Positions 23,760-33,888 of a stretch of 64,000 nucleotides of DNA are shown piece after piece. The stretch is from Roridomyces roridus (lineage: Eukaryota > Basidiomycota > Agaricomycetes > Agaricales > Mycenaceae). The notes below the pieces were generated by a model, which did not search any database, was not told the origin of the DNA, and saw nothing but the letters and a program-made list of their open reading frames with translations. The stretch covers positions 1,364,001-1,428,000 of the forward strand of contig JARKIF010000012.1 in NCBI GenBank assembly GCA_029378245.1, given 5' to 3'. Position 1 is the stretch's first letter; every line of letters begins with the position of its first letter. Both the position numbers and the translations under genes were made by a program.

Positions 23760-26446
23760 TTGGCATCTCCGTCGCTTACCCTACTTATCCGTTTCCAAGG
23801 AGCCCGTTTGACACGGCTGCCATGAGGCTGGCGTCCATTTAAACGGCATGTCCGTGTCATGGGCTAGCTCTCCCCTCCACCCTCTCCCCCCACCCTCTTC
23901 CGCACCACGATCCTCATTCAACCCAGTCCGACGCAGCCTCTTACAGCAAATTCCCGCGGGTAATGTCCATCCACCGTCAGCGAGCATCCGCCGACTCGGA
24001 CTTACGCGTTCTTTTATGGCGAGCAGTTGTCGTCGTTTGGCGCGTCCGAGGTGTCAAGAAATGATGATCTTCCGCCCGGGCCTCCGTTGACAGTTCCCAT
24101 CTCTTCTTAGATTCATACCACACTCTACGTATATATACTGCTCATGCTTGCATCTCACCCTCAGTATTTTATCCCACATTGCGGGTGAACTGAGGGTGAG
24201 CACAGCCTTTCACTTTAAGTATATATTTTATTTACTTACTTGTATCATAGTACGCGCTATTCGCGCTATTACAGGTGATTAATATATCAGTCTTTTATCC
24301 CACATTGTGGGTGAACTGAGGTACGCGCTATTACAGATCTTGACACGAGGGATGGTAACACGCGTGGAAATAACGCCGACGGCTCGCCTATCAAGATGAC
24401 TTGGACTCAAGTCTTTTGAGTCGGCGGCGGCGCTGACCGCGCTATGTAGTTAGTAGCTTCCCATGGATGTATTAGATAGCAAATTGTCAATTTTTTGTTG
24501 TACCTCTACAGTCTACTGTCGCGCGGGAATCCAGATTCAAAGGTCCATGATGTATTCAATTTTGGAACTGCCCAAGAACTGCCCAAGTTATTTTAGCGTT
24601 GACGTCGGCAAGCGGGCTCTGCATAGTGTTGCATAGATGTAGCTATGGGCACTATGGTGCTATGCAGTACTCTCCAGCGCTATGCAGCATCCCCCAGGTT
24701 TCCTGATGTTACGGCCTTTTTAGCGCTTATAAGCATTTATCAGACTGCCAGTCCAAACTCCTCCGCCGATGAGTCCTCAAGTGCTCATGGACGTCGCTAT
24801 GCAGGGCGAAGAAGGGGGACCGGTAGCCGTTATTGCAGCTGGCGCTCAGGTACAAAACTGCAATACTGATGCGCAACTTGCACCATGACATCCGCCGGGT
24901 AGTGTTTATTTCCTGCCATCTAATACGACAACGCCGCATCGAAATCAAAGTGTGGAGTGTGAAACGAGATGGTCCATCGCTTCAGTGCACCGTGGACGCG
25001 CGAGTGGAGGATGTGTAGGAGGTTTGTGTTGCCGATGCTGTCAGTGAGTGACTCCTTCCTCTCTCTTGGGCGCATATATTCATGTTTTCTCCGTGTTTTC
25101 TGGCAGACTTGCGGACGCTCTCAGACGATATTTATTGTCAGAGTGCGTGCTCGTACACTGTGAGTCTGTGACTCACCCCTCGAAGCGAACGATGACGAGG
25201 TCACGGAGACACTCAAGTGGCTCATTGCGTGCGTGTTCATTCTCCCCGATCTTCCTCTTCTCCCAAACCCTGTATGTGCGTGTTTCCCGAGGGCGTGAAT
25301 GACCAAGACGACAACGACTCAGGCGGTGAAGATGACGACCACCAGCAAGATTCTGTCATAGCGCAAAGCTGTCCGCGCCGCTCACGATGCTGCGCAGAAC
25401 ACACATGTTCAGCACCTGACGCCCATATTCGTCAAACCCTCCTCCACCCAATCATTGAATCGTCCCTACCTGCTCCTGACACTAATCCTCCTGTGAGTAT
25501 TTGGTACATTACACGGCATGCAGCTTATATACACACAAGGGAACTAGATATCCTGCTGAGCATCATGCCTGCAGAGTCCACTCCTTCACTCCCACCCTTC
25601 TTTGTCTCGTAAGTCCATTCTTCGCTGCCGCCGTCCTGTTGTTCTTATGTGAATGGATCTAAATACTCGTGTGCATCGTAATTCTCGGTACGTGCTCGAT
25701 ATTGTTACCCGCCGTTGCTCAGCGAATCCGCAGTACGTGCGGTAATTCATTCGCGGCGGGTTTCACTTATCAGGAACACACGGTCAGCAAAGCACCCACA
25801 GGCGCGTGGCATCTCGCATTACTTACGTCGGTCACGTGATCGTTCACCCACTCCGTAACAGTCCGTAACCCAACTGCCGAATCCATGCAACTCAAGTTTG
25901 CATCATGAGCTAGTCTTGATCTAGTCTGTTAGCTATCACGCCCTGACAGGTGGTAGCCACCCTTATTATGTAAGCACCCCACGTGCACATCGGGTTGCCA
26001 TTCCAATGTCATTTCCCGAAGGTAGTTGAGCTTCGGTATGTGTGTCAAGGGATCTATTGAACTATACCCCACAGAATTGTACTTGAATTGGGGTCAAATT
26101 GAGGTCTCTTTGCGTATACGAGCAGGTCGGTCCCATCGTCATTGGCACGTGACAATCACGTCAGCCGAGGACTTTCCTTTCTACACTCACTGCCGTCGTC
26201 CCGAAAATGAAACAGAATTTCCCAATTGCACAATGAAAGCTATCTGCAAAGCTCGAGGACCTCTGGTAAGCCAATACACGTCCGAACAGAAGTAATAGGT
26301 ACAGTGCTTACATAATAAGGTCGGCTACCGCTAATCAGAGCGCGGTAACCAACAGACTTTATCACGCGAGGTACGAGCGGCAAGTTGATAAAGCGTCTGT
26401 CAAGAGAGACTAGTCTTGATCCGAGTAAATCTAAGCGGGAGGTTCC
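23760..26446. other. intergenic, no supported gene
   Basis: Contains a 12-bp hairpin 'ctcaccctcagt' / 'actgagggtgag' (24154-24200) and two copies of 'ttttatcccacattg' (about 24168 and 24293) each followed by 'gggtgaactgag'. No joined coding sequence was recognised. Confidence 0.4.
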
Positions 26447-26511
26447 CGGGTCCGATTACCGAAAACGTGAGCCGACGTCTGATTGACAAGCTTGACTGTC
26501 CGGCCTTCCAT
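26447..26511 (-). repeat. dispersed repeat, inverted copy of 23496-23560
   Basis: Reverse complement of the 23.5-kb copy; it ends 16 bp before the start codon of the NLR relic. Confidence 0.75.
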
Positions 26512-26526
26512 AGTCTTCTGCATTGA

Positions 26527-27587
26527 ATGGCGCCCCCCAAATTCGCCGAAATTCCTTTCAAAGATACCATAGCCTCGCTCAACGTCGGCTTGGCTCTGTT
26601 GAACGACCTCCACGACGCCTTCGGCAGCCCCTTCGTCTTGGCGACGGAGCCGCGCGCGCCCACCTGGGTGCCCGGTACGCCACGTTGGCGGGTGATCCCT
26701 TCATGGAGGGCGGAGTCCTGCAATCTGAAGCTATGTGCTGCACCGCTCTGGGCGATTTCAAGAGTGCCGTCGTCCAACTAGAGAAATCCATCAAGCTGCT
26801 AGGGTTGTGTGGTGTGCCGAGCGGGGTGGATAGCTCGTTTGGCTCGTTGGCCGAGGTCCACATCCAAAAATCCGAGTACGCGCAGGCAAGGAGGATTCAC
26901 GAGAAGATGCTGCAGGATAATAGCTCGTACCAAGATTCGTACGGCTATGGGTTTGCGTGTCTCAATTTGGCGGAGATTGACGTGTGCATCGGCGCGTGTG
27001 CCGAGGCGCGCCAGAATCCCGGCAAGGCGGCACGGATCTTTGGGGCGGCGCGGCACCAGTCCCACCTCGCGTACTACCGTATGATTGGAGCCGATTTGGA
27101 ACTCAAGGAAGGGCATACACTCCTTGCAAAGGAACAATTCCTCGACTGTTTGCACTCGACGTGGGGCAAGGACCACCAGGTCGTTTTGTTCTGCTTGGAA
27201 CGCCTCGGGGACGCTCGGCAGTGGAATTCGGCGTCGGCATTCGACTGGGCGTTCCCTTGGGCCATCATCTTCCTCATATTCTCCCGCAAGACACAGGAAA
27301 AGTTGGCTACGCACAAGGCGTTGCGTGTGCTCGGGGATTTCTTTTGGAAGGATGGGGATGATGGCACTGCGGAAGCGCTCTTTAGGCTTGCGCTGGATGG
27401 GTTCACTTATATGGACGTCCATCAGGGAAGGGGCGATTGTATGTTGCGGTTGGGTGATCTCGCGAAAGGGAGGGGACATCTGGATGGAGCGAGGACGTGG
27501 TGGCAACAGGCGCGGCCACTGTTCGAGTTGTCGATGCAGCACCGCAGTCTGGATAGCGTGGATGAGCGGATGCTCGGGGAAAGGTAA
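26527..27587 (+). pseudogene. NLR relic: N-terminal head joined to C-terminal TPRs, NB-ARC deleted
   Basis: The frame from ATG 26527 gives 'ASLNVGLALLNDLHDAFGSPFV', read here as 'LALLNDLHDAFGSPFV', which is the N-terminal helix of the same family as the intact NLR at 33.9 kb ('LALLKELNQTFRTPFV'). Right after it, in a different frame (from about 26650), comes the C-terminal TPR part, matching the 36.3-37.4 kb exon: 'HKALRVLGDFFW' for 'HKALRCLGDVLL', 'EALFRLALDGFTYMDVHQ' for 'EALFQVALEGFTTMDVHR'. Everything between, including P-loop and Walker B, is missing. An intron cannot hide it: only a few bases separate the two parts. Codon use is more GC-rich than in the intact NLR. The TPR frame is open for about 300 codons. 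Confidence 0.7.
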
Positions 27588-27609
27588 AAAATACTGGGAA
27601 CATACGCAA

Positions 27610-28340
27610 GCTTCCCCGGGTGGATTCGAACCACACAACGGGCGAAAACCGTAAATCTGTTCGTCGTGTCAGTGTTGAGATCTGGCAGCCAGCTCTTTGG
27701 TTCATCTCTCAACCAAGCACAGGGTGAATGTTCAAGAGAAAAATGCTAGGAAGCGTCCTCGGGTGACTTGAACCTAATTCCCCAAGAGAGCCAAAGCAAA
27801 CGTCGAGTGGGGTGTACCCTTCCAAGGCGACCACTCGGATCGACCGAGTGCCATTGCCAGATGCTTTCCGCCGAGATACATGCAAGAAGCCACAGTGCCA
27901 TATTTTGTTCTCACAAGATGTGGGATGTACGTGCTGTGGGAGAGGAGGAGATTCGGGAGGAGGCGTTGCGGCAGCCGGTTGTGTTCATTGGAGGCGGATC
28001 GAGACAGTTGCAAGGAAGCTAGTTACACCCGCGATTTTGGAGAACGAGTGCGGGAGTGTCAAGAAAAGGATGAGAACGAGGCTTTCAAGGGTCTCGGGTG
28101 GATTCGAACCGCCCAGCAACGCAACCACTCAGCATGGGTCAGAGCTCTAGAGAGATGTTCCGATATTCCGAACGATGGCGACGACACAGAGAATGGTATC
28201 TCGAAGCCAAGAAAGTTGGACAAAAAAGCAGCCACGGTATCATATATCAACTCCCATGGCGACTACTCGAATCGAACGAGTGTGGTGGTTGCTGTATGCT
28301 TTCGCCGAGATTTTGCAGGATGCCAGAATGCTATCTCGCA
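27610..28340 (-). repeat. tRNA-like B-box repeats, four copies, plus one at 29907-29940
   Basis: The + strand motif 'cgggtggattcgaacc' occurs near 27617, 28094 and 29914, with a degenerate copy at 27757; on the minus strand each reads as a tRNA T-arm 'GGTTCGAATCC'. A second pair, near 27822 and 28261, reads 'ACTCG.TCGAT.CGAGT', a perfect 5-bp T-stem, and the pair is followed by similar sequence ('gcttt.cgccgagat'). No complete cloverleaf with a paired acceptor stem could be drawn, so these are probably tRNA-derived repeats or relics rather than functional tRNA genes. Confidence 0.4.
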
Positions 28341-28597
28341 ACACGATGTACCCGCGCATTGAGCCAAGACGTGGTGGCTATTCACGGATGCCTTTAGCAT
28401 CCTGAACATACTTAGGTGCTCGCAATTTGGTATCCTGTCTCGAAAGCGGAAGTGTGAATGGTCAAGAAGCAAGAAAAAGGGTAAGATCTACATCCAGACA
28501 CTAAAGAAGCCCGTGGTACTCGAGAAAGAGCTCGGCAAAACAGTGCCATAAAAATACACACTTTGATACAAATGAGATAACGCACGCATCCAGCCGC

Positions 28598-29707
28598 CTA
28601 TGGCTCCAGAACCTCCGCCTCTGCCTTCAGCCTCTCCAACACATCCCACGCCGGCAGCCCATAGACGGCAGGTAACTCGTCCCAGAGTTTTGCCCTCGCC
28701 GTCTTATGATACTCCTCGCTCTTCTTCAAACAGTAATTGCATATCTTGCTCTCGAACGGCGACCAATCGCGGTAACTACCGAGCGGATCGCTCATATTCC
28801 ACGCCCCGACGTCGGCGAGATACGCCTCCTTGTACGCACTGCACCGATCGAGTGAGGTGCATCCCTCGGTGAAGGGAATACGGAGGAATGGGAGGACAGG
28901 CGGGCAGGCGGTACGCTGCTTGGTGTAGCTCACGATGGTGGTTTCTTGATCTAAAGCCGCAAGGAGGGGCCAGTAGGGCGAGCGAAGGATGTCGCGCATG
29001 TCGGAGTAGCAGAGGAAGTAGAAGGCGGTGGGGAGGAGCCAGCTGGCGCCGACTTCGGATGAGACGGAGATTGCGCGGAGGGCGTCATCGAGCCCGTCGG
29101 ATGCAAAGGTTTCGGAGCCAGAGACTTCGTAGATGGCGAGAGATGTGGGAAAGCCTGTGTCGAGGTGGAGGAGAGCACGTCGACGCAGGTAGTGCACGTC
29201 GTATTTGTGGGAAAGCCGCACGACACCGAGGATGATCGCCAGTTCGGTCTTTGCGGGTGGGGGCTCAAAGAAGCTGGGGAGATTGGTTATCAGTGCATGA
29301 AAGAGGAGACAGGCATGTGCCACGCACGCAGAGTCGAAGATTGCCCGGAGAAAGTACGTCACATCCTTGGGAGAGTCGTGTAGCCTGACGACAGGGCATC
29401 CGTCGATCTGCTCGTCGCCGTCGGTGGCAGAAAAGGAGAGCATGTCTCTGAAGACGGATGAGCGGGCAGCGAGCACGCCCTTGGAGACGCGGAAGATGTG
29501 GTTCTCGGCGCGTAGGATGAGGTTGTCGTCCTCGAACCAGAGCTCTGGTACCCGAATCAACTCGGATGGCTCGGGGACTAGCTGCTGCATGGTGGTTTCT
29601 GCCAGTAGTGTGTATGTAGTTGTTTGTGCGCTGTCAGTCCTGAAAAGGCAGGTCACGTTTTTCGTCGCACCCGTGACCCAGGAGTCAACCAACACGGTTT
29701 CGAACAT
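28598..29707 (-). CDS. BTB/POZ-domain protein
   Basis: Two exons, 29707-29328 and 29273-28598, joined by a 54-nt intron (total 351 residues). Residues about 55-140 contain the fungal BTB pattern: 'LWFEDDNLILRAEN', 'FRVSKGVLAARSSVFRDML' and 'VVRLHDSPKDVTYFLRAI', then after the intron 'LSHKYDVHYLRRRAL'. BTB domains mediate dimerisation and often recruit substrates to cullin-3 ubiquitin ligases; the partner cannot be told from sequence. The C-terminal half has a Cys/Trp-rich stretch ('ICNYCLKKS') seen in many mushroom BTB proteins. The first 39 residues are not BTB-like, and Met at 29590 is an alternative start. The gene stands alone, flanked by tRNA-like repeats. Confidence 0.78.
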   Translation of the reverse strand: MFETVLVDSWVTGATKNVTCLFRTDSAQTTTYTLLAETTMQQLVPEPSELIRVPELWFEDDNLILRAENHIFRVSKGVLAARSSVFRDMLSFSATDGDEQIDGCPVVRLHDSPKDVTYFLRAIFDSACVAHACLLFHALITNLPSFFEPPPAKTELAIILGVVRLSHKYDVHYLRRRALLHLDTGFPTSLAIYEVSGSETFASDGLDDALRAISVSSEVGASWLLPTAFYFLCYSDMRDILRSPYWPLLAALDQETTIVSYTKQRTACPPVLPFLRIPFTEGCTSLDRCSAYKEAYLADVGAWNMSDPLGSYRDWSPFESKICNYCLKKSEEYHKTARAKLWDELPAVYGLPAWDVLERLKAEAEVLEP

Positions 29708-30211
29708 GATCGTTTGAGGGCAAGTTCAACTGCGGCCCATCGCAAGTGACAGCCTACTAACTCTGGCCCGCTAGATGTGGAGTTTCGACTAGTTGATGAG
29801 TCAGAGCGTCTTGAAATGCCCGTGGTCTGAACAGTCCCAAAACGTTTGGGGCTTGAGCATCGGCAAGCCAAGGTCCGAAAAAGTGTGTTGGAAAGACAAG
29901 AGCGCAAGCGTCCTCGGGTGGATTCGAACCGCTGTCTGCCTCACCGTGTCACAATCTGAGCATGAAAAGTTCTGAAAGTGAGTACATTTAGACAGAAGGT
30001 ACTTTAGACCATCTTGGATAGAATATCATGAAAGACAGACCCTCCGGGCCTCCTTTCAAAACGAGTTTCCAATTCTGAACCAAGATCACCTTCGATAAAT
30101 TATAACTGGTTGGGACTGCCATCTTCGTGTATAGGCTTGTCCGATTTCCCTTCTCCTCATCGAATTATGTATTCTCTCAACTCGTACGATGTAGTTCGTC
30201 TTAGCCTCGTG
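29708..30211. other. intergenic, one tRNA-like B-box stretch
   Basis: Apart from the B-box motif near 29914 no feature was recognised. Confidence 0.4.
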
Positions 30212-30220
30212 GATTGATTC

Positions 30221-31128
30221 CCAGTGAAAAGTCCGGTCGATCACTAGGGATGAATAGGGATGAAATGGGCTCCGTGACAGCTTGGGGCATCTCATCCCAA
30301 AGGAACGCCATCCATCCAGATATGATACAGAATTCTCATATTAACGGCTTTCAAACGGGATGGAATGCGGTTGTCGCGCTTGGCATGCTTGGCACTGCCA
30401 TTTTGGGTCAAAAACGGCATTCAAAAGAGATGGTTGGGGTTCTTTGGCTGTCTCTTCTGGCAGTCAACGTTTCAACTTTCAAGTACTTAAACTGGCTAGA
30501 AAAAGTTGCCCATCCGCACTCCCTTACTATTACGGTTACTGTTACCAATACTGGTTGCTCTTTGCTATTACATCTGTTACTTGCTTACTTTTGGAGCTTC
30601 AAAGCGTCACTCAGTACTACTTACTACTTGATGCGCGGGAGAAAACTTATAATCTGATGAGACTTACCTCTTGACAAAGAGAACAACTCTTGAGATGCAA
30701 ACTTTCAACTCCAGAGCTGGTATCCCCTGTTCATTTGACCCCGTGAAATTCTTCAAAGCAACCCCAGTACCTCTGAGACATGTTTACAGCAGCATTTCAA
30801 AGCAAAACCAGGAATACTCTGCATTGTCCGGCAACATGCATCATAAATGAGTGGTCCTTGCCGGCACATTGTTTCGTTGCTCGTCCGCTGGGCAAAATCT
30901 GGATTTTAAAGGGTAGAGTACAAGTGACATGTAGACATATGCTCGTTGCGACACCAGCGGCACGAAGAATGGATGGAAAGGGATCGTTTGGGATCATTTG
31001 GGATCGTTCACACACCTGCTGATGGGTACCCATATTTCATCTCAAACGATCCCGAATAATCGACTCTCGGCTATCCGACTGCATTTCATCCCTGTCCATC
31101 CCTAGCGATCGACCGGACTTTTCACTGG
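30221..31128. mobile_element. 908-bp non-autonomous DNA transposon with long TIRs and target duplication
   Basis: The left end CCAGTGAAAAGTCCGGTCGA and the right end are inverted copies matching in about 45 of 48 bp, further in also sharing 'agggatg' and 'gggatgaaat'. The element is flanked by GATTGATTC at 30212-30220 and 31129-31137; if the ends are taken as CAGTG...CACTG the flanking duplication grows to GGATTGATTCC. CAGTG ends fit hAT elements, a 9-11 bp duplication fits Mutator-like ones, so the superfamily is open. No transposase is encoded. Confidence 0.85.
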
Positions 31129-31167
31129 GATTGATTCCTGATCTCGTTTGGGTTTACAACTCAATCT

Positions 31168-31236
31168 CGTTTACATGACACAGATCAAGTCAGCTTACTT
31201 GGATCGCAGGGAGACCCGTTCGATTCGGGTGTAAAC
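31168..31236 (+). repeat. tRNA-like sequence
   Basis: A perfect 5-bp T-arm with a TTCGATT loop (31214-31230, 'acccgttcgattcgggt') is followed by 'gtaaac', which can pair with 'gtttac' at 31169-31174. The D and anticodon arms are not convincing. It may be a tRNA pseudogene. Confidence 0.3.
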
Positions 31237-31357
31237 TGGCACACAGACTTTGACTGGAAATTACACTGGCAGCTCGGAAATAGCGGAATTCGTATCCCTA
31301 GTAAAATACAACATCGTCAAAGAATCTGATATCAATGAAGTTCACCGAACACTCACT

Positions 31358-32597
31358 TTACGACCTGGGAACCACCGACTGAGTGAGGATACCCCGAGCC
31401 GCACACAACGGAAGGATCCCCTCCATGCCCGCACAAATCTCATCAAACTCTAACGGCACCTCCGCCACGGCACCCTCATGCTCGATATGCAGACGTCGCA
31501 ATGAAGCCGCCGACGCAAGCCGAGAGTCTAGGCTGGACCATGCCGGTAACCGCAACGGCCCAAACCAACCTGCATTTCTTGAGTAGTAGGGGATCTTCAG
31601 CCTAAGCGACTCCAGAGATGGCGGGAAACGTGTATGGAAGAGAGCTTCGGTCTGCACAGAGGCGGCATGGATGGACAGTTCCTTGAGTATTGTGTGAGAT
31701 CTCAAGAAACTGTCGTCCACGGCTACGAAATTGGTGAATTTCAGCAAAAGATGGAGAAGAAAATATACGAATGGCCGTATAGTAAGAGTCGAGAGTCAGC
31801 GACAAGGACGTCAAAGACGGGGCGAGGCTCTCGATGAGTCGCAGAGCAGACTGGAATTCCGGTGCTTGAATGGATTCCGAAGGCTGAGGCCAGCGGCTTT
31901 GCATCGCCATGTGGTGTATTCGGAGGGAGGAAAGAGGGATATCAGATGCCTGAATCCACTCCAGGAACGGCGTCAATTCCGAGTACGTGAAGTCCAGGTG
32001 CTGCATCGTGGCAGGCGCCCGGAGGGACGCGACAGACTCCACGAGTGGGGTATCACTCCAGTCTTCTGACCTTGGCCAGAGCTGGAGTGAGAGCAACACC
32101 GGCAAGGAGGCCACGAACTGGACTACGTCGCCCATGTCTGGCGTTTTAAGCCCGTCGATTTGCAGGTGGGTGAGGCCACGGACATCGAGCTGCGGAAACG
32201 CCTTGACGAAAGAAGAGTTGTAGAAGTCGTATCGCAGTAGGAGAGTGGTGATACTGGGAGGAAGGTATTTCGAGATCTTGGGAAAGACCGTGACCATCCA
32301 GCGATCCTGGACAAGCCCTCCACAGAGTTCGAGCACTCGGATGAAGGGGAGGAAGGTGAGACGCTCGGGTTTGCGAAAGAGCCTAGCAAGTCGATGCGCG
32401 GTCCCTTTCCTAATGCTGAGCCGGTAGAAAAGGATGCGCCGGCTTCGTGGCATCCACGCCTTGCACAGAAGAGCACATTTTCCGACGTTGTGCGCAGCCT
32501 CCTTGTCCAGGACATGGTCGCTCTTCCCCGGTGTCGTGGAGAGTGGATGGAGATGTGAGAGTATGAGGTCCATCAGCTCCGGAGCAAGGGTAGACAT
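31358..32597 (-). CDS. F-box-like protein with LRR-type C-terminal part
   Basis: Two exons, 32597-31769 and 31722-31358, with a 46-nt intron (397 residues). The N-terminus 'LAPELMDLILSHLHPL' followed by 'CALLCKAWMPRSRRILFYRLSI' is the F-box-like pattern common in mushroom genomes; the rest has LRR-like spacing of Leu ('LTHLQIDGL', 'LLSLQLWP', 'LTSLSLTL'). The end 'ILPLCAARGILTQS' is shared with the disrupted copies at 4.9 and 52.5 kb. F-box proteins bind Skp1 and deliver substrates to SCF ubiquitin ligases; the substrate is unknown. It starts head-to-head with another F-box gene, only 71 bp away. Confidence 0.75.
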
Positions 32598-32668
32598 CCG
32601 GATGGTGGTCAAGAACAAGAGTGAGTGACGATGTCACATGTGACGCCTCCTCACTTGTCACCGCCATC
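32598..32668. promoter_or_regulatory. very short bidirectional promoter region between two F-box-like genes
   Basis: 71 bp lie between the ATG at 32597 (minus) and the ATG at 32669 (plus). It contains the palindrome 'gtcacatgtgac' (32633-32644), which includes an E-box CACATGTG. Shared control of the pair is inferred from geometry. Confidence 0.4.
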
Positions 32669-33076
32669 ATGGCCGCAGACCCATCCTCAGTGGCCCTCTC
32701 TTGGGCTAGAGAAAACCTCGTACTCCATGAAGAGCGACGAGCTGCTATCCAAGGAGCCATTTCCGAGCTGCAGGATCGCTTGGACTCACAACAGGGGCTG
32801 GACGATGGCCGTCTACACCGCCTAATCGCTCTGTCCTCGTCGCTACTGGCCCCCATCCGTCGTCTCCCTCGAGAGGTGTTGTCAGAAATATTTCTACAGT
32901 CCAGCTTGCACGACTCCGTCCCCCGATCTCGTAAATTCGCCCACTTCGGCGGTCGAGGCACCAATGCTATCCTTGCCGTCTCGCACCACTGGCGCGCGAC
33001 CATCCTGTACACAGCGAAATTTTGGTCCGAATTCAATATCAACTTGCCCGTTTCCGCTCTCCATCAAGATCTCTGA
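32669..33076 (+). pseudogene. F-box-like protein, N-terminal fragment truncated next to a MITE
   Basis: The 135-residue frame starts 'MAADPSSVALSWARENLVLHE', shown here as 'MAADPSSVALSW', followed by a coiled region and the F-box 'APIRRLPREVLSEIFL', then 'ILAVSHHWRATILY' and 'FWSEFNINLP', which in full-length relatives opens a C-terminal LRR-like part of several hundred residues. Here the frame ends at 33076, and a TA-flanked MITE begins 16 bp later. No continuation was found to the right of the MITE, so the gene is truncated. Expression from the short shared promoter may still give a Skp1-binding fragment. Confidence 0.6.
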
Positions 33077-33091
33077 TCTGTGCTGGCATTA

Positions 33092-33416
33092 GGGGAGGTC
33101 AGAGTGGACACAACTCGAGCGAAACTAGGTCGAAACTAACTTCGAAACTGCATCGGGTCATCTTTGACCGCCCTCTTCGCGAATCGAAACTGGTGCGAAA
33201 CTATCAGATTCGATTCTGGTCGATTCTCAGCAATTAACCGAGTTTCGATCCAGTTTCGACCGAGTTTCGATGTGAGTTCCTCCTCCGGAGGAGGAACTAC
33301 ACAAAATTTCGAAACTCGCCACTTCGAAACTCGAACGAAACTGCCTCAGTTTCGAAATAGTTTCGAAGTCAGTTTCTTCATTGTTTCGTTCGCGTTCCCT
33401 CCACTCTGACCTCCCC
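33092..33416. mobile_element. 325-bp MITE, TA target duplication, 'cgaaact' word array
   Basis: TIRs GGGGAGGTCAGAGTGGA (33092-33108) and its exact complement (33400-33416), flanked by TA on both sides (33090-33091, 33417-33418), which is the Tc1/mariner pattern. The inside is packed with 'tcgaaact' and its complement 'agtttcga' in both orientations, plus 'cctcctccggaggagg', so most of the element can fold. Confidence 0.88.
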
Positions 33417-33418
33417 TA

Positions 33419-33850
33419 TTGAGGAATGACCAAAATAGTGGGATTGAGACTCGCTTAGCTCGCTTAGCTGTGTCCCGCGCGCCCGAGTCTCCCCGAGTCC
33501 CATTCGATCACATTTTGATCTTCGCGCTCGGATTATTTGAGATCAAACAATCAGCCGGCGAAGGAGCGGCACCACGCAGTGGGCCTCGCGGCGAGCGTGC
33601 ACCACGCAGTGGGCCCAGCGGCGAGCGTCAAAAACTGACTCCGTGCGGCCGTCAACGCTGGGTGGACGGTATCCAGGCTGTGGTTTACAGCCATCTCGGG
33701 TCTTGTTGAAACAGGGTTTGACCAATGTACCTAGCAACAGGACTGTTTGTTCTGATTCATGAATAACCCAGATGGTTCAAATTGAATTGATGGGTGCAAT
33801 GGAATCTCATTGCTTGCATGGTAATCTGCCCTAAGTGCTATCTCACTGGT
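33419..33850. other. intergenic, short direct repeat
   Basis: Holds two tandem copies of 'caccacgcagtgggcc' followed by 'cggcgagcg' (33569-33628); otherwise the promoter region of the NLR gene. Confidence 0.5.
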
Positions 33851-33852
33851 GG

Positions 33853-33860
33853 TATATAAG
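33853..33860 (+). promoter_or_regulatory. TATA box of the NLR gene
   Basis: 'tatataag' lies 29-36 bp upstream of the NLR start codon at 33889, an unusually short distance that leaves room for only a short 5' UTR. Confidence 0.45.
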
Positions 33861-33888
33861 CCTCTATGCATCTCCTGTGAATGCCAAA

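Noticed and set aside
30214..30657. Membrane-protein-like open frame inside the 908-bp element
   Set aside because: It overlaps the inverted repeat and its hydrophobic stretch comes from AT-rich sequence; no homologue pattern recognised.
33100..33410. CRISPR-like array because of regularly repeated 'tcgaaact'
   Set aside because: Repeats are 7-8 bp, occur in both orientations with irregular spacing, and lie within a TA-flanked MITE in a eukaryote.
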